Assembly: GCA_033558025.1 (NCBI GenBank)
Contig: JAUCEF010000005.1
Coordinates: forward strand, 248,001-312,000
Direction: 5' to 3'
Source: Phytophthora sp. 'mugwort'
Lineage: Eukaryota > Oomycota > Peronosporomycetes > Peronosporales > Peronosporaceae
Length of the DNA stretch: 64,000 nt
The notes below the pieces were generated by a model, which saw only the letters and a program-made list of their open reading frames with translations, was not told the DNA's origin and did not search any database. Of the stretch, positions 63,698 through 64,000 are shown one piece after another. Position 1 is the stretch's first letter. Each line of letters begins with the position of its first letter. The position numbers were made by a program, and so were the translations under genes.

Positions 63698-64000
63698 AGC
63701 TCCCTTATTTTTTTGAGATAATTTTAATTAATTCAATTGATCGCGGAGACTTAATTTTACCTTGACTCGATGTAGATGATCTATAGCTTATGCGACAACG
63801 TGTAACGCATTAAGCCTATCCTCGTGTTCTAACCCTATCAAATCGCTGTGTCGTTGAAAACACCGGCTGGATAGTAGAATTATTTAGAAACGGTTATAAA
63901 CGTTTATACCTACTATCGATACTGAATTACGGTAAGAATTATCTAAATAAAAAAAAACGTACATATAATGCTCTAGAAGTTAATACTACTTCATTAATAA
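63698..64000. other. AT-rich end of window
   Basis: About 300 AT-rich bases without a recognisable gene or terminal repeat. Composition is continuous with the viral region, so the element may go on beyond the window. Confidence 0.4.

Larger units (their letters stand above)
59380..63700. mobile_element. Endogenous Polinton-like virus / virophage-like remnant
   Basis: An AT-rich segment, bounded on the left by the gypsy LTR, that holds at least six viral-type genes: packaging ATPase (+), a 52-codon ORF (+), a basic protein (-), a glycine-rich minor structural protein (-), an adenain-like protease (-), a major capsid protein (+) and a small FGKYK-domain protein (-). ATPase, protease and capsid protein together are the morphogenesis module of Polinton-like viruses, virophages and Polintons. 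All larger genes are broken by indels and stops. No integrase, DNA polymerase, primase-helicase or terminal inverted repeat is visible, so the element probably extends past the window or is partial. The host would be the oomycete. The identification is from motifs and gene set, not a search. Confidence 0.72.

Noticed and set aside
1..64000. CRISPR array, bacterial operons or ribosome binding sites
   Set aside because: The window is eukaryotic, with spliced genes and no regularly spaced identical repeats.

Overview
The window looks like nuclear DNA of an oomycete, most likely Phytophthora or a close relative that still makes swimming zoospores. The reasons are compact genes with few, short GT-AG introns, GC-rich coding sequence, two flagellar or microtubule genes (a CFAP52 homologue and a MAP10-like gene), and degraded copia, gypsy and hAT-type elements resembling those common in Phytophthora. 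No name was looked up; every assignment comes from reading the sequence.

Bases 1-42,600 are a gene-dense housekeeping block. In order it holds: the 3' part of a BT1-type folate/pteridine transporter; a WW/IQ repeat protein; a frame-broken gene; ribosomal protein eL13 (-); a GANP-like SAC3 mRNA-export protein; an F-box protein; CFAP52; an M17 leucine aminopeptidase with a mitochondrial-type N-terminus (-); a MAP10-like protein; a giant PH/multi-C2/DEP-like protein of about 5,474 residues spanning 16.5 kb; an SH3 protein with a long charged tail (-); a GRC3/NOL9 polynucleotide kinase; a small membrane-anchored protein (-); and an RCC1-repeat protein with a mitochondrial-type presequence and a C-terminal membrane segment (-). 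Exon boundaries were placed by GT-AG sites and phase, and all multi-exon models close in frame.

From about 42.6 kb the window becomes an accessory, decayed region. It holds a frameshifted secreted-protein pseudogene, a 161-bp MITE-like element, a 3'-truncated Ty1/copia element with a half-tRNA-type primer site, the orphan 3' end of an unknown gene, two hAT transposase fragments in opposite orientation, and a Ty3/gypsy element on the minus strand with one LTR.

The last 4.6 kb (59.4-64.0 kb) is AT-rich and unlike everything else. It carries the broken remains of a DNA-virus gene set: an A32/FtsK-type packaging ATPase, two small basic or glycine-rich structural-type proteins, an adenain-like maturation protease, a major capsid protein and a small protein with paired FGKYK-type domains. 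Three or four of these genes share a TATATAGAT promoter-like motif just upstream of the start. Together they indicate an endogenous Polinton-like virus or virophage relative, the most interesting object in the window.
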